A stretch of 64,000 nt of DNA from an uncultured Fluviicola sp. (GCF_946478805.1 NZ_CAMLDC010000007.1:166824-230823), one strand, 5' to 3'. Shown: positions 41,026 to 51,149, counted from the stretch's first letter. The notes: generated by a model not told the origin, from the sequence alone. A program made the numbers and translations.

Positions 41026-43707
41026 TTAACGCAACAGCGTTACATGTCCCGTAAGCACTTCCGCATTGGCATAGGGAGCACACGAAACGTAACGAATAAC
41101 ATAAGTGTAAGTATCGTTTTTACACGGAAGGCCGCTGAATGTCCCATCCCAATGTTCCTCGAAATTGGACGAATGATAAACAGTTTCTCCCCATCGGTTG
41201 AAGATTTTCATATCCCATTCAACCGGGTCTAATGCGACTTTAGGATAGAAATCATTGTTGTGTTCGTTCCCGTCAGGAGTGAAGGTATTGGGAACATACA
41301 CTACGAATGGCTCAATTGCAATACTTCGGAAAGTGGTGTCACTGCAACCGAATTGGTTGAATACGATTTGTTTCGGATAATGCATTCCGTCAGTAAAGTA
41401 GGTGTGTACCGGATTCGGGTCCGTACTTCCGGAACCCAGTTCGCCAAAGAAATAAGTGATATGTGTCGCTCCCTGGGATAAATCGGTGAATTGCACTTCC
41501 GAATCACAAATAGTGGTTTCAGTTTTATCGACTGAAAAACCGGCAACAGGTTTCGGATGTATGGTAATGAGATCCTGTTGTAACAAGCTAAAGGTATCAA
41601 TACAGCCAACAGTAGAAATAATGGTCAATTCGACAGAATAGGTTCCTGCAGTTTGGTAGATATGGAGTGGGTTGACCTCTGTGCTTGTTCCTCCATCACC
41701 AAAAGTCCAATAATTTAGCAAAGGAGCTTCGTATTGGCTTAAATTGATAAACTGTGCAGGATACGGTTCGCATTTCAATTCATCACTGATAGTGAATCCG
41801 ATTGTTGGGATAGAGAATATGAATACATTCGAATTTGCAGTTTCAGAGCAGTTTAAGAAGCTGGCTGTTAGTGTAATCGGGAATACACCGGAATCGTCAA
41901 AAACCACATTATTTACATTCAGACTTGTTGCATTTGACGGGTTTGCATGACTCCCGAATTCCCAGGAATAAGTCGTGATGGCTGGCCCGGTAACGTTTCC
42001 TGCGAAATTGAAACTGTTGGTTGTTATACAAAGTGAATCGTTATGCGTGAAGGAAACATTCAAGGGCTCGTAAATCGTAATGTTCTGAATCGATGTATCC
42101 GTACAGTTGGGTCCGCTGCTTGCAATGAGTGTAATCGGGTAAGTCCCTTCTGATGGGAAGGTGTAAGTAGGGGAAACTGCAGTACTTACATCTGTTGTGA
42201 TTCCGGGAACACCGAAGTCCCAGGAATAGCTTGTGGATCCGGTTGAATTATTGGCAAAAGTCTGAGTGTATCCGACACATTCATGGTTTGTCTGGAAGCC
42301 GACCTGAGGATCCGGTTTATCGTAAAAGAAAACCGTTTTTGAAATCGTATCTGCGCAAACACTGTATGTTCCGATAAGTGTCACCACATTTCCTGTTGAT
42401 GAGCTGAATGCAACATTGGATACATTCGCCGCTGTCGAAGTAGCAGGAGTGGCATTCGGGCCGAAATTCCAATTGAATTGAGTGGTCGGAGGACCATTGA
42501 TGATCTGACTGTGAAAGTCCAGGGTGTTATCGATAAAACAAGTGGAATCGATAAAGTTGAAATTCACCTGGAACGGATTTTCCAAAGTCAGGTCAACGTA
42601 AGTTGTATCCGTACAAGGCCATCCGGGGTTGGCCACCAGCATCACGTGATAAGTTCCGGGTTGTGGATACGTATAAGTTGGCTCGAAAGCAGTGCTGTTG
42701 TCTGTTGTGATTCCATTTACTCCGAAATCCCAGTAATAACTCGTTGCTCCGAAGCTTTGGTTGTCGAAAGTGAAACTGAGTCCCTGGCAATAGGAAACAA
42801 ATCCGGGAGTATTTTCCTGATCCGTTACGATAGCTGAAAGTTGGACATTACAATTGACTACCCGGAAGAGAAAGTCGCGGGTCACATAGCTGATTTTAAC
42901 ACCGTTTCTCCACTCATTTACGCGGATTCCAACTACATAGAGTCCAAGATTGTTCGCATCTACAAATAAATGGCCGGTTACAGGATCGATTGTCGTGGTG
43001 GATCCTGGTCCAAGTGGAACAGTTTGACTAAAGGAACCGGCCCAGGTTACATTTGGGTATGGTGGATTGGGAATGGGATTGGGAGCCGGTGTAAAATTGT
43101 CTGCTCCGGCATGTGGAGTCACTAATTCATAGGATAAACTATCTCCGTCCGCATCCGTTGCGCTATGATCAAAATTCAGATTTTCATTGTTGCAAATCAC
43201 TAATGGCGGATAATTGACAAAACGGGCAGAGCTGTTGATATATTGATTTTGACCTCCCGGAGGAATGATTGCTTTAATGGTGAGCCCGGTGTTATCCGGA
43301 CTAACCAGATTGGTAACATTCGGGCCTCTGCAACAACGCTGATAGGCTACAATATAACCGCTAACCGATGGTGGCAGATTCAGGATTACCGTATAGATCG
43401 CCCGTTCCGTACAAATTCCGGTTGGTGCAGTGATACACGGATTATTGAATACGATTGGTAAAACAACACTTCCCGGAAAACTGACATCGTGATCCGAGAT
43501 CCGGATTCCGGTACCCGTAAAAACACTCAAAGGAAGAGGGGAATCGTACGCTGCACCTGTTGAGGCACAATCGCGGTAAATCGCAATATAGAATTTGTAA
43601 TTGTTCCCACCCAGGTAATCGTAATAGATTTCTCCCCCCACAATATGTGAAGCCTGGGAAGGAAGTGCCCAAACCAACAAGAATAACAGTATGAGGTTTT
43701 TACGCAT
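41026..43707 (-). CDS. PKD-repeat CHU_C (T9SS type B) surface protein
   Basis: Secreted protein of 893 residues with a signal peptide (MRKNLILLFLLVWALPSQA). The N-terminal ~290 residues (SHIVGGEIYYDYLGGNNYKFYIAIYRDC ...) match a domain common in Bacteroidota gliding-associated proteins. Several PKD domains follow (YYWDFGVNG with PTYTYPQPGTYHV; YSWDFGVPG; NYWTFGDGG). The end (YVPNTFTPDGNEHNNDF, IFNRWGE, HWDGTFSG, GHVTLLR) is the type B sorting domain. Divergent from the propeller-kinase gene, which might regulate it, though nothing in the gap proves this. Confidence 0.88.
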   Translation of the reverse strand: MRKNLILLFLLVWALPSQASHIVGGEIYYDYLGGNNYKFYIAIYRDCASTGAAYDSPLPLSVFTGTGIRISDHDVSFPGSVVLPIVFNNPCITAPTGICTERAIYTVILNLPPSVSGYIVAYQRCCRGPNVTNLVSPDNTGLTIKAIIPPGGQNQYINSSARFVNYPPLVICNNENLNFDHSATDADGDSLSYELVTPHAGADNFTPAPNPIPNPPYPNVTWAGSFSQTVPLGPGSTTTIDPVTGHLFVDANNLGLYVVGIRVNEWRNGVKISYVTRDFLFRVVNCNVQLSAIVTDQENTPGFVSYCQGLSFTFDNQSFGATSYYWDFGVNGITTDNSTAFEPTYTYPQPGTYHVMLVANPGWPCTDTTYVDLTLENPFQVNFNFIDSTCFIDNTLDFHSQIINGPPTTQFNWNFGPNATPATSTAANVSNVAFSSSTGNVVTLIGTYSVCADTISKTVFFYDKPDPQVGFQTNHECVGYTQTFANNSTGSTSYSWDFGVPGITTDVSTAVSPTYTFPSEGTYPITLIASSGPNCTDTSIQNITIYEPLNVSFTHNDSLCITTNSFNFAGNVTGPAITTYSWEFGSHANPSNATSLNVNNVVFDDSGVFPITLTASFLNCSETANSNVFIFSIPTIGFTISDELKCEPYPAQFINLSQYEAPLLNYWTFGDGGTSTEVNPLHIYQTAGTYSVELTIISTVGCIDTFSLLQQDLITIHPKPVAGFSVDKTETTICDSEVQFTDLSQGATHITYFFGELGSGSTDPNPVHTYFTDGMHYPKQIVFNQFGCSDTTFRSIAIEPFVVYVPNTFTPDGNEHNNDFYPKVALDPVEWDMKIFNRWGETVYHSSNFEEHWDGTFSGLPCKNDTYTYVIRYVSCAPYANAEVLTGHVTLLR

Positions 43708-43858
43708 AAATGGAGAAAAGCATTATAAAATTCAGTTTTTTTTTCTTAATCTTTAAAACTTTGATGCTCTATTGATTAAACGGTTTAATTTTTCATGTTA
43801 ACGGAGATATTATTCAATAAGTTTCATGCTATTTAAAATATAGTTTCGACATTGTAAC

Positions 43859-46800
43859 ATGAAATTTAGACTTTGGTTGCTTTTCTTCCTTTCGAATGTG
43901 ACTCTTTTTGCACAAAGGGGATTGATCCAGTATTCCAAAGAAAATGGATTGATCTCCAATGAGATACGGGATGTTGCATACGATAAGAATGGATTCATTT
44001 GGTTAGCAACACCGAAAGGGATTGAACGATTTGATGGACAAAGGTTTATCCATTTCAAGCACGACCCGATAGATTCCAGTTCAATTGCTTCAAATGATGT
44101 TCAGGGATTGGTGTTCGACGGGGATAAAACCATTTGGGCCTATACTTATAACAAAGGACTTATAGCGATACAGACTGAAACTTTCGGTATTGTAAATTAC
44201 AGCAAACGTACAATCCCTTCTTTCGGAAGCAACCGGATCAATGCAATGGCTGTTCAGAATAACACTGTTTGGTATGCGTCTGCCGAGGGGAAGTTGTATT
44301 CGTTCAATTCAAAAAGTGAAAAAACAGTTCAATTTTCGCTCAATAAATTTGACTCCAAAGTTTCCAGCCTAAATGCGATCTTGATAGATGGATCAGATCC
44401 GAATAAACTCTGGATCATGTCATCCAACGGACTGTACCGTTTTGGTGTGAAGGATCATGGGGGACTTCCGTTTAAGTTTAAAAGATCGACAGATATAAAT
44501 CCGCAACAGACAACAAGTTATAGAAATGAAATGGTTTGTTGTGTGCAGGATAGCAAGGGGAATTTGTTCATCGGTTTAAAAAAAGGAGGATTGCTCTATT
44601 TTGATCAATACCAAGGGTTGTTCAAGTCTTTTCCTGTAACCTTGGATGATTTAAGAGGATGTGAAATCGCTTCCATACAATGGCGTGATCCGAGATATTT
44701 GCATCTCTGTTTTCTGAACAAGGAAATTCTTTTGTTTGATACGAATAAGAAAGAATATGTACGTTATGAGGAATCGGAGCGCAGTGCGGTCATGCCTTTT
44801 AAAATAACGGAATTCGATTCCCAATTGGCAATAGCGAGTTCAAATGCCGGGCTTTTTGTTCATGATGAATCGCTGATTTATGGAACAAAGGTGAAAACTG
44901 AAATGCAATTGCATGCTATTCGCTATTCACAGGACGGAAAAAGCGCCTATCAACTGTTGGGAGATTCGCGTCCGATCCTAAAACGAATTTTGGGTTCCGG
45001 CCCGGAAAAGGTTCCATTGAACGGATTGGTCGATGCGAAATCATTCTATTATCTGAAAAATGGAAGCATGTTGGTTGTCGGAGCCAACGGATTGATGTTG
45101 ATAGACCGGAATTACAAAGTGGTAAGGAAGGTGCTTCATTTCAATCACCAATCCATTGACAAGCGTTTTCAGAATTCACTGCTGGTAGAAGATTCACTCT
45201 TGTTTGTAGGAACATTGGATGCCAGCCTGCTTTGTTTTAAGCTTTCTGATTTCTCCATGGGAAAAATCTATTCCATTTCCGAAGAAACGAAATTGGATGA
45301 AACCCGGGAATATTTCCCATTATCAATGGTTTATAAGCATAGGAAGGTATATTTTTCGGAGAACGAGCAATTGTACCGGTACGACATCCGTTCGAAAAGA
45401 TTGGAAAAGATAAGACTTTTCAACCACGAGAATACGGATCAGATAACTTGTCTGGCAATCGGTGCAGAAGAGAAACTGTGGGTTGGAACTCGGGCAAGTG
45501 GCGTTTGGAGTTATGATCTGATGTCAAAAAGTCTATCCAATGAGTACACTTCGTTCAACGGATTGCAAAATGACGAGGTGAACCAACTGACACTGGATTC
45601 GAAAGGAAGACTTTGGATTTTGAATCCTTCCTGCGTAGCAATTGTCAATACATCCACCGGGAAAGTCCAGAGTCTGGAAAGACGCAATGGTATCAGTGAC
45701 ATATTCGGAATTAATATCACACCGGATTCTATTTATTTTCTTCAGCGGAATTCCTATGTAGTTGGAAATGTTTCAAAGAGTCTGCCGGTCAGTAAGAAAG
45801 CCGTCCCTTATATTGTCCAAATCAGGGATATGAATGGAATGAGTCGTTTTTCCACGATTAAAACCAAGTATTCCTATGATCAGAATAACCTGGTGTTTGA
45901 ATTTGGGATACGGGATTTTTCAAATGCGGAGAACAACCTGGTCAGCTATCGTTTGCTTGGACTGGATACCAAATGGATCAATGGAAATCAGAAGAACGAG
46001 GCATTGTACCACAACCTTCCAAGCGGAAAGTATGTTTTCCAGGTGCAGGTTGTTGAAGGAGATGAATCAACGATCACATCCTATTGGTTCAAGATTACAC
46101 GACCTTTCTGGCGAAGATGGTGGTTCATTACCATTTCCTCTTTGGCAATTGCTTTCGGAATCTGGTTTTTCATGCGTTCACGGATCAAGCGGATCCAAAG
46201 TACGGAGCAGATGAAGGCGGAATTCAGCTTACAGATCAATGAGATGGAATCAAAAGCGCTCAGGGCCCAGATGAATCCCCATTTTTTATTCAATAGTTTG
46301 AATTCGATCCGGTTGTTTATCCTGAAAGACGAAGTGGATAATGCAGCGGATTATATTGCCAAGTTTTCCAAATTATTAAGAATGATCCTGAATTATTCGC
46401 GCCAGGATATGATTACGGTATATGATGAAATCCAATCCTTGAAATTGTACCTGGAATTTGAGCGTTTGCGGTTTGATCAGGACTTTGATTTCGATTTGCA
46501 AATTGATGGGCAGGAAGTGTTGGATTGCCAGATTCCACCGATGATTATTCAACCGTTCATTGAAAATGCAATCTGGCACGGATTGATGCCGAGAACCGAA
46601 GCAGGTGGAAAAATTCGGGTGTCCTTTCAGAAACAGTTGAGCGGATTATATGTGATGGTTCAGGATAATGGTATCGGAAGAGAGAAAGCAAAAGAAAACA
46701 ACCGAAAACGTTCGTTGAAAGAAGGAAGTGTGGGTCTTCAAATAACGAAGGATCGTTTGCGTTCACTCACTTTACGGACGAAAAAGCAGAACGAATTTGA

Positions 46801-46876
46801 AATAGAAGATTTAATTGACGAAAATGGTCTGTCAATCGGAACTTTAGTTACCTTGTACTTTGAAACGCCAAATTAG
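43859..46876 (+). CDS. Two-component propeller sensor with LytS-type histidine kinase
   Basis: Membrane sensor of 1005 residues. A signal-like N-terminus leads to periplasmic beta-propeller repeats (about 20-640: GFIWLATPKGIERFDG, GRLWILNP), a Y_Y_Y domain (about 660-745), one TM helix (about 757-775) and a short coiled coil. The kinase is of the LytS/YehU type, with H808 in ALRAQMNPHFLFNSLNSI and an ATPase region (PPMIIQPFIENAIWHG; GSVGLQITKDRL). This layout is typical of Bacteroidota. It sits four bases before the LytTR regulator. The signal is unknown. Confidence 0.88.
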   Translation: MKFRLWLLFFLSNVTLFAQRGLIQYSKENGLISNEIRDVAYDKNGFIWLATPKGIERFDGQRFIHFKHDPIDSSSIASNDVQGLVFDGDKTIWAYTYNKGLIAIQTETFGIVNYSKRTIPSFGSNRINAMAVQNNTVWYASAEGKLYSFNSKSEKTVQFSLNKFDSKVSSLNAILIDGSDPNKLWIMSSNGLYRFGVKDHGGLPFKFKRSTDINPQQTTSYRNEMVCCVQDSKGNLFIGLKKGGLLYFDQYQGLFKSFPVTLDDLRGCEIASIQWRDPRYLHLCFLNKEILLFDTNKKEYVRYEESERSAVMPFKITEFDSQLAIASSNAGLFVHDESLIYGTKVKTEMQLHAIRYSQDGKSAYQLLGDSRPILKRILGSGPEKVPLNGLVDAKSFYYLKNGSMLVVGANGLMLIDRNYKVVRKVLHFNHQSIDKRFQNSLLVEDSLLFVGTLDASLLCFKLSDFSMGKIYSISEETKLDETREYFPLSMVYKHRKVYFSENEQLYRYDIRSKRLEKIRLFNHENTDQITCLAIGAEEKLWVGTRASGVWSYDLMSKSLSNEYTSFNGLQNDEVNQLTLDSKGRLWILNPSCVAIVNTSTGKVQSLERRNGISDIFGINITPDSIYFLQRNSYVVGNVSKSLPVSKKAVPYIVQIRDMNGMSRFSTIKTKYSYDQNNLVFEFGIRDFSNAENNLVSYRLLGLDTKWINGNQKNEALYHNLPSGKYVFQVQVVEGDESTITSYWFKITRPFWRRWWFITISSLAIAFGIWFFMRSRIKRIQSTEQMKAEFSLQINEMESKALRAQMNPHFLFNSLNSIRLFILKDEVDNAADYIAKFSKLLRMILNYSRQDMITVYDEIQSLKLYLEFERLRFDQDFDFDLQIDGQEVLDCQIPPMIIQPFIENAIWHGLMPRTEAGGKIRVSFQKQLSGLYVMVQDNGIGREKAKENNRKRSLKEGSVGLQITKDRLRSLTLRTKKQNEFEIEDLIDENGLSIGTLVTLYFETPN

Positions 46877-46879
46877 ATT

Positions 46880-47605
46880 ATGAAATTACGTGCAATTATT
46901 GTTGATGATGAAAGGCACAGTTTAGAAACTACTGCTATATTAATTCGAAAATTTTGTCCTGATGTTGAGGTTGTTGCAGAATTGCAAAGCCCGATCGATG
47001 CGGTCGAAATAATTAATACCGAGGAACCGGATTTACTCTTTTTGGATATATCAATGCCTAAGATGAACGGCTTTGAATTATTGAATGTGTTGACTTATAA
47101 GGACTCGGATGTAATCTTTACCACAGCTTATGATGAATATGCCTTGGAAGGCTTTAAACAGGGAGCTGTACATTACCTGGTTAAACCCATTGATGCGGAA
47201 GACCTGGTTGAAAGTGTTCAGCGTGTAAAAAAGAAACGATTGGAGGGAAAAGCCCATGGTATCAACGGAATGGGGTTGAAACCCAAAATTCCGATTTCTT
47301 CCCTGAACGGTGTTGAATTGATTGAAGTTGATCAGATCATCCGTTGTGAATCCGACGGAAATTATACGACCATCGTCCTGCACCAACGCAAGATCACGGT
47401 TTCAAAAACATTGAAGGAAATTGAAAAACAATTGATCGATTTTCCATTCTTTTTCAGATTACATAATTCCCATTTGGTGAATTTGAACCAGGTGGTGAAG
47501 TACATTCGTGGTGAGGGTGGTTCCGTAATTTTATCCAACCAGGAAGAGATCGGGGTTTCCCGAAGCAAGAAAATGGAACTTTTGGAAGTTTTAGGAATCA
47601 ATTAA
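46880..47605 (+). CDS. LytTR-family response regulator
   Basis: Cytoplasmic regulator of 241 residues. The receiver domain has VDDE (residues 8-11), phospho-acceptor D56 (LLFLDISMPKMNG) and the conserved KP in HYLVKPID. The C-terminal LytTR DNA-binding domain (about 135-241) shows IIRCESDGNYTTIVL and FFRLHNSHLVNLNQV. It is co-transcribed with the propeller-LytS kinase and is its obvious partner. Confidence 0.92.
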   Translation: MKLRAIIVDDERHSLETTAILIRKFCPDVEVVAELQSPIDAVEIINTEEPDLLFLDISMPKMNGFELLNVLTYKDSDVIFTTAYDEYALEGFKQGAVHYLVKPIDAEDLVESVQRVKKKRLEGKAHGINGMGLKPKIPISSLNGVELIEVDQIIRCESDGNYTTIVLHQRKITVSKTLKEIEKQLIDFPFFFRLHNSHLVNLNQVVKYIRGEGGSVILSNQEEIGVSRSKKMELLEVLGIN

Positions 47606-47696
47606 GTAAGGAGTCCACACACTGAAATGGAAGATCCACGAGTTTTGGGTCTTCATTTGGTCGTCTTTGATTACATTTGATCTGTAAAACCGAATT

Positions 47697-48545
47697 ATGA
47701 AAACACTTCTCTTAGCGCTGATCGCATGCTGCTTATCCTCCCTTGTTTCAGGACAATCGGAGTTGATTAAATCTGTTGGCAGAACTGCCCAGGAAAAAGC
47801 GAACGCCAAGGATTTTAATACCACGAGAAATAATAAGGAACGCGGAAACCTGATGGATGACAAATCCAAGGAAGCAGCTCCGGCTCCGGGGGCTCCGGCT
47901 CCGACTTCAAGTGAAAGTGCAACACCTGTGGAGGAAACTTCAACAGAAGCTTCCGGCGATTACCAAGCATCTTACACTTTTACGAGCAGTGTGACTTATA
48001 AAATTGAAAGCAGCAAAAAACCGGGTGAGTCGCAAATCATCAATTACAACTTTGGAGACCAGGTTGTGAAAATGGACGCGAATAGCCAGGGGATGGCTTC
48101 CATAATCGATTCGAAGAACGGGGTGATGATCATGCTGAATGACAAAGAGAAAACAGCCATGGTGATGTCCACTAAAGCGATGGAAGCTGCGATGAAACAA
48201 CAACAGATGAATCAGGGAGATAAACCTGCTTCAAAAATCACCAGAACAGGAAGAACCAAAACTGTTTTGGGGTATAAATGCGAAGAGATATTGATCGAAT
48301 CAGATAAGAAAACCGAAGTCTGGATAACGAAAGATGCAGGAATTGACGTTAGTAACACTTTTGCAAATATGAGCAAGGCTTCTGCCTCACAAATTCCGTC
48401 TGAAGCATTTACCGAAGGAGGAATGTTGATGGAGATGAATTCATTCGATCCGGCCGGAAAACCTGAAATGCACATGGTGGTGACTGCTCTTTCAAAGGAA
48501 ACCAAAACGGTGAATATCGGGGCTTACAAGATCACGAAATTATAA
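47697..48545 (+). CDS. Exported DUF4412 protein
   Basis: A 282-residue exported protein. A signal peptide (MKTLLLALIACCLSSLVSGQ) is followed by a Lys/Asn-rich stretch, a Pro/Ala/Thr linker (APAPGAPAPTSS) and, from about 90, a beta-rich DUF4412 domain (MASIIDSKNGVMIMLNDKEKTAMVMS; TVLGYKCEEILIES; TEVWITKDAGID). Domain relatives are lipoprotein-carrier-like folds of unknown role. It lies 91 bases downstream of the LytTR regulator on the same strand; a TACATTTG -7-like box at 47672-47679 suggests its own promoter. Confidence 0.75.
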   Translation: MKTLLLALIACCLSSLVSGQSELIKSVGRTAQEKANAKDFNTTRNNKERGNLMDDKSKEAAPAPGAPAPTSSESATPVEETSTEASGDYQASYTFTSSVTYKIESSKKPGESQIINYNFGDQVVKMDANSQGMASIIDSKNGVMIMLNDKEKTAMVMSTKAMEAAMKQQQMNQGDKPASKITRTGRTKTVLGYKCEEILIESDKKTEVWITKDAGIDVSNTFANMSKASASQIPSEAFTEGGMLMEMNSFDPAGKPEMHMVVTALSKETKTVNIGAYKITKL

Positions 48546-48636
48546 CTGGATTTCAAACAAAGAATTGCAAGGTTTCGCTTTTAGTGGTAATTGAGCACTT
48601 GTTTGTTGAATAGGTATGGAGTCTGAGTCACCTAAT

Positions 48637-49422
48637 TTATGCTACAGGAAAATCTTTTGGATCCGGGTAAATGTATTTGTATCCAAGTTCCAACGAATAC
48701 TGATTGGATATAATGCGTTCGGAACGGGTTTTGTCTTCAAATAAAGGAGGGGCGATTCCCAGTTTGGAAGCCATTTCAGTATAAAATTGTCCTTTAAACG
48801 GGTGTTCGGTGGAGCATCCGTTGATTGTTTTATTCCACCATTTATTCCCGATAACGTGTTCGATCAAGCCAATAGCATCTTCCAAGTGGATCAGGTTCAC
48901 CCGGTCGAATGCCTGGTATGTTTTTCCCGATTTTGCCATTGCTGTCACAGGGTATCTTTTCGGACCCACCAATCCGCTCAAACGTATGACCGTCAATCGG
49001 TCCCGCAACATGGAACTGACAGCCAGTTCAGCATAACCGATTGAATTCGTCTTTACGGAACCGGCAGGATAATCGGATTCGTTAAATATGCCGTTCCTCT
49101 CAGGATAAACGCTGGAAGAACTCAGCTGAATGACTTTGCAGCTGGGTGAAATGAAATCCAATAAGCGGACGCAATCCTTTGCATAAGCCTTTTCGTCTGT
49201 TTTGGAAGGTGTGAATGCCAGGATGAGTATGTCCAGTTCACTGAAATAACCCGAACTCGATTGTTTTTTTTGCAATGGGTCGAACAGGACATGCGAAAAA
49301 CGCTCATGGGATAACTCGACAGAACGTGAACGCGTAGTTCCGATTACATAGAATCCTTTGTTTAATAGTGATTTGGCGAGTGGAAGCCCGAGCCATCCCA
49401 ATCCGATTATTCCGATCTTCAT
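48637..49422 (-). CDS. NAD(P)-binding epimerase/dehydratase-like protein (SDR extended type)
   Basis: A 261-residue Rossmann-fold protein. The start at 49422 places the dinucleotide motif GIIGLGWLGLPLA at the N-terminus. It lacks a clear YxxxK; SSSSVYPERNG and TVIRLSGLVGPKRYP are typical for the YeeZ-like NAD-dependent epimerase branch. The substrate is unknown. Monocistronic. Confidence 0.75.
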   Translation of the reverse strand: MKIGIIGLGWLGLPLAKSLLNKGFYVIGTTRSRSVELSHERFSHVLFDPLQKKQSSSGYFSELDILILAFTPSKTDEKAYAKDCVRLLDFISPSCKVIQLSSSSVYPERNGIFNESDYPAGSVKTNSIGYAELAVSSMLRDRLTVIRLSGLVGPKRYPVTAMAKSGKTYQAFDRVNLIHLEDAIGLIEHVIGNKWWNKTINGCSTEHPFKGQFYTEMASKLGIAPPLFEDKTRSERIISNQYSLELGYKYIYPDPKDFPVA

Positions 49423-49585
49423 GAGATAAATGTACATTATTTTGGGAGTTCGATGGTATCAAAAAGATAAAACTATGTGCTCTATGTTCTTATGTGGGGT
49501 AATTATTTAGCCACGGTAAGGTACATGGAGCACATATGGAATAATCCGGCTGGATACCGATCTTATCTCTTAAGATGTAAATGAT

Positions 49586-49990
49586 TTAGTTCTCCTTGAT
49601 CCACGTATTTTTTATCGTATGGCGAACCAGGTAGTACTTGCTGTCTCTCCAATAGAAGAAACAAACACAATTGTTCACTCCGTCAATGATCATTTCGTAC
49701 TCGTTCCCGACATCGCTCTTAATATTCATGGTGTACTTGATCTCTTCTTCGTTGTAATCGTAATTCGTGATGAAGTAATCGGAAGAAATACTTGCCGTTG
49801 TATGGTGGAAAGTGGTCAGTTCCTTGTTGAATTCGAACAAGGTGCCACCTTCATCCGTGGAAGTGATATCCCACTCGGACGTTTCTTCGTTCCAAATCCC
49901 ATCCTGGCGATAATTCGTGGAGATGTTCAATTGTGCGAACGAGATGATTGAGGTGAAAAGAAGGCTGATGATTAAAAGGATCTGTTTCAT
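49586..49990 (-). CDS. Small exported protein, unknown function
   Basis: A 134-residue exported protein. The start at 49990 gives a clean signal peptide (MKQILLIISLLFTSIISFAQ). The mature part is beta-rich (WDITSTDEGGTLFEFNKE; YEMIIDGVNNCVCFFYW) with two cysteines close together and a basic tail. No recognised domain, no operon partner. Confidence 0.6.
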   Translation of the reverse strand: MKQILLIISLLFTSIISFAQLNISTNYRQDGIWNEETSEWDITSTDEGGTLFEFNKELTTFHHTTASISSDYFITNYDYNEEEIKYTMNIKSDVGNEYEMIIDGVNNCVCFFYWRDSKYYLVRHTIKNTWIKEN

Positions 49991-50340
49991 GGCGTAATAA
50001 TTTAGTAGGACAAAGTAACGATAGAAATTCAGGTGCCGCAATACTGCAATTGTCGTATTCTATTCACTTTGAGTGATTTGTTTGTCCGGATGACTGGTTG
50101 GGTTCTTAGGGAATATAAATGAACAGATTACTCCTAATTGTAACTTAATAATCGGCAACAAATAAGGGAAACTTACATTTGTTCATCGATAACAATAGTT
50201 GACTCATCGGTGATCGTATTCTCTGAATATTTGCGGTATATTCAATTTGAAAATCACGTTCATTGAAAGGGAAATCTCCCAAAAGTTACAGGATTCCAAT
50301 TGGTCACCTGTTCAAATTAACCACATTAACTGAAAAGTCT
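49991..50340. other. 350-base intergenic region between divergent small-protein genes
   Basis: No convincing gene. A TACATTTG element at 50174-50181 matches the -7 consensus on the plus strand, but no -33 element is at the right distance, and it would leave a leader of about 150 bases for the lipoprotein gene. Confidence 0.4.
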
Positions 50341-51021
50341 ATGAAAACAAAACATTATTTTGTCATTTTGATCATGACATTGTTAGCCGGGGCATGTTCC
50401 AAAGAACAGCTTTCACCGCGTAAATCAGAAAACATTCACTGCAAGACGGATGAAACCAAATTGAAATACAGTGAAGACGTTATCGTTTATGACCAGTCGC
50501 ATAAATTCAGTGTCACCTATCAAATAGCGTCAGATCACTCTGAAAGCGTGAAAGCTATGAAAAAAGATATGGAAGCAACAACAATCAAACTTCTTATGAA
50601 AGCTCCGAATTTTACGAACAAAGTTGTCGATGCAAAAAGAGGTGAGAAATGTAATAAACAGCCCGTTTCTGATCCAAAAGGCATTTACCTGACCGAGGTC
50701 GATCGAAATATCGGAGATGCAATAGGATATTCAATCGAAGCCATCCGTCAAAAGGATGGTTACGTGGAATCATATTCCACTATCACAATCACAGTCGATT
50801 TTTGTGCAGGTCTTTATATCAGCAATCAGTGGGTGTTTGCTAATTACAACTATCATTATTGGAACGATGGTATTTCCTGGTATTTCGACAGAATGGAAAC
50901 ACTTTCATTTAATCAGAATTACTATTTCACTGCCGGGGGCTACAGTGGCCACCGAATTATTAGTCAGCCAAGTTATACGGACAGTTCGATTAACAACCGT
51001 ATTTATTGGGTGGCTTTATGA
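50341..51021 (+). CDS. Putative lipoprotein, unknown function
   Basis: A 226-residue protein. The start at 50341 gives a classic lipoprotein signal (MKTKHYFVILIMTLLAGACS, lipid-modified C19). The C-terminal part is rich in aromatic residues (NYNYHYWNDGISWYFDRMETLSFNQNYYF) and probably beta-structured. No known domain. A terminator follows at 51081. Confidence 0.65.
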   Translation: MKTKHYFVILIMTLLAGACSKEQLSPRKSENIHCKTDETKLKYSEDVIVYDQSHKFSVTYQIASDHSESVKAMKKDMEATTIKLLMKAPNFTNKVVDAKRGEKCNKQPVSDPKGIYLTEVDRNIGDAIGYSIEAIRQKDGYVESYSTITITVDFCAGLYISNQWVFANYNYHYWNDGISWYFDRMETLSFNQNYYFTAGGYSGHRIISQPSYTDSSINNRIYWVAL

Positions 51022-51080
51022 TCTGATTTTATCGGATAAAGAACGTGATTTTTCAATAGTTTGTTATTCAGTAATAAACC

Positions 51081-51112
51081 AAAAGCCGCAGACCGATGTT
51101 TCTGCGGCTTTT
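51081..51112 (+). terminator. Terminator after the lipoprotein gene
   Basis: A 12-bp perfect stem AAAAGCCGCAGA/TCTGCGGCTTTT with an eight-base loop. Confidence 0.8.
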
Positions 51113-51121
51113 GCCTATACT

Positions 51122-51149
51122 TGGTTATGTAAAACGGAATCGAACCGTT
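51122..51149 (-). pseudogene. Orphan tRNA 3' end (T-arm, acceptor strand, CCA)
   Basis: On the minus strand: AACGG-TTCGATT-CCGTT (51149-51133) is a perfect five-pair T-stem with a seven-base T-loop, followed by seven acceptor-strand bases, A and CCA. No matching 5' acceptor strand, D-arm or anticodon arm is found upstream, so this is a tRNA fragment or a chance/selected mimic, not a functional tRNA. Confidence 0.5.

Noticed and set aside
46880..47605. Possibility that the LytTR gene is separate from the kinase
   Set aside because: Only three bases separate the genes, so co-transcription is nearly certain.
51122..51149. Functional tRNA at this site
   Set aside because: Only the 3' part pairs; D-arm, anticodon arm and 5' acceptor strand are not found.
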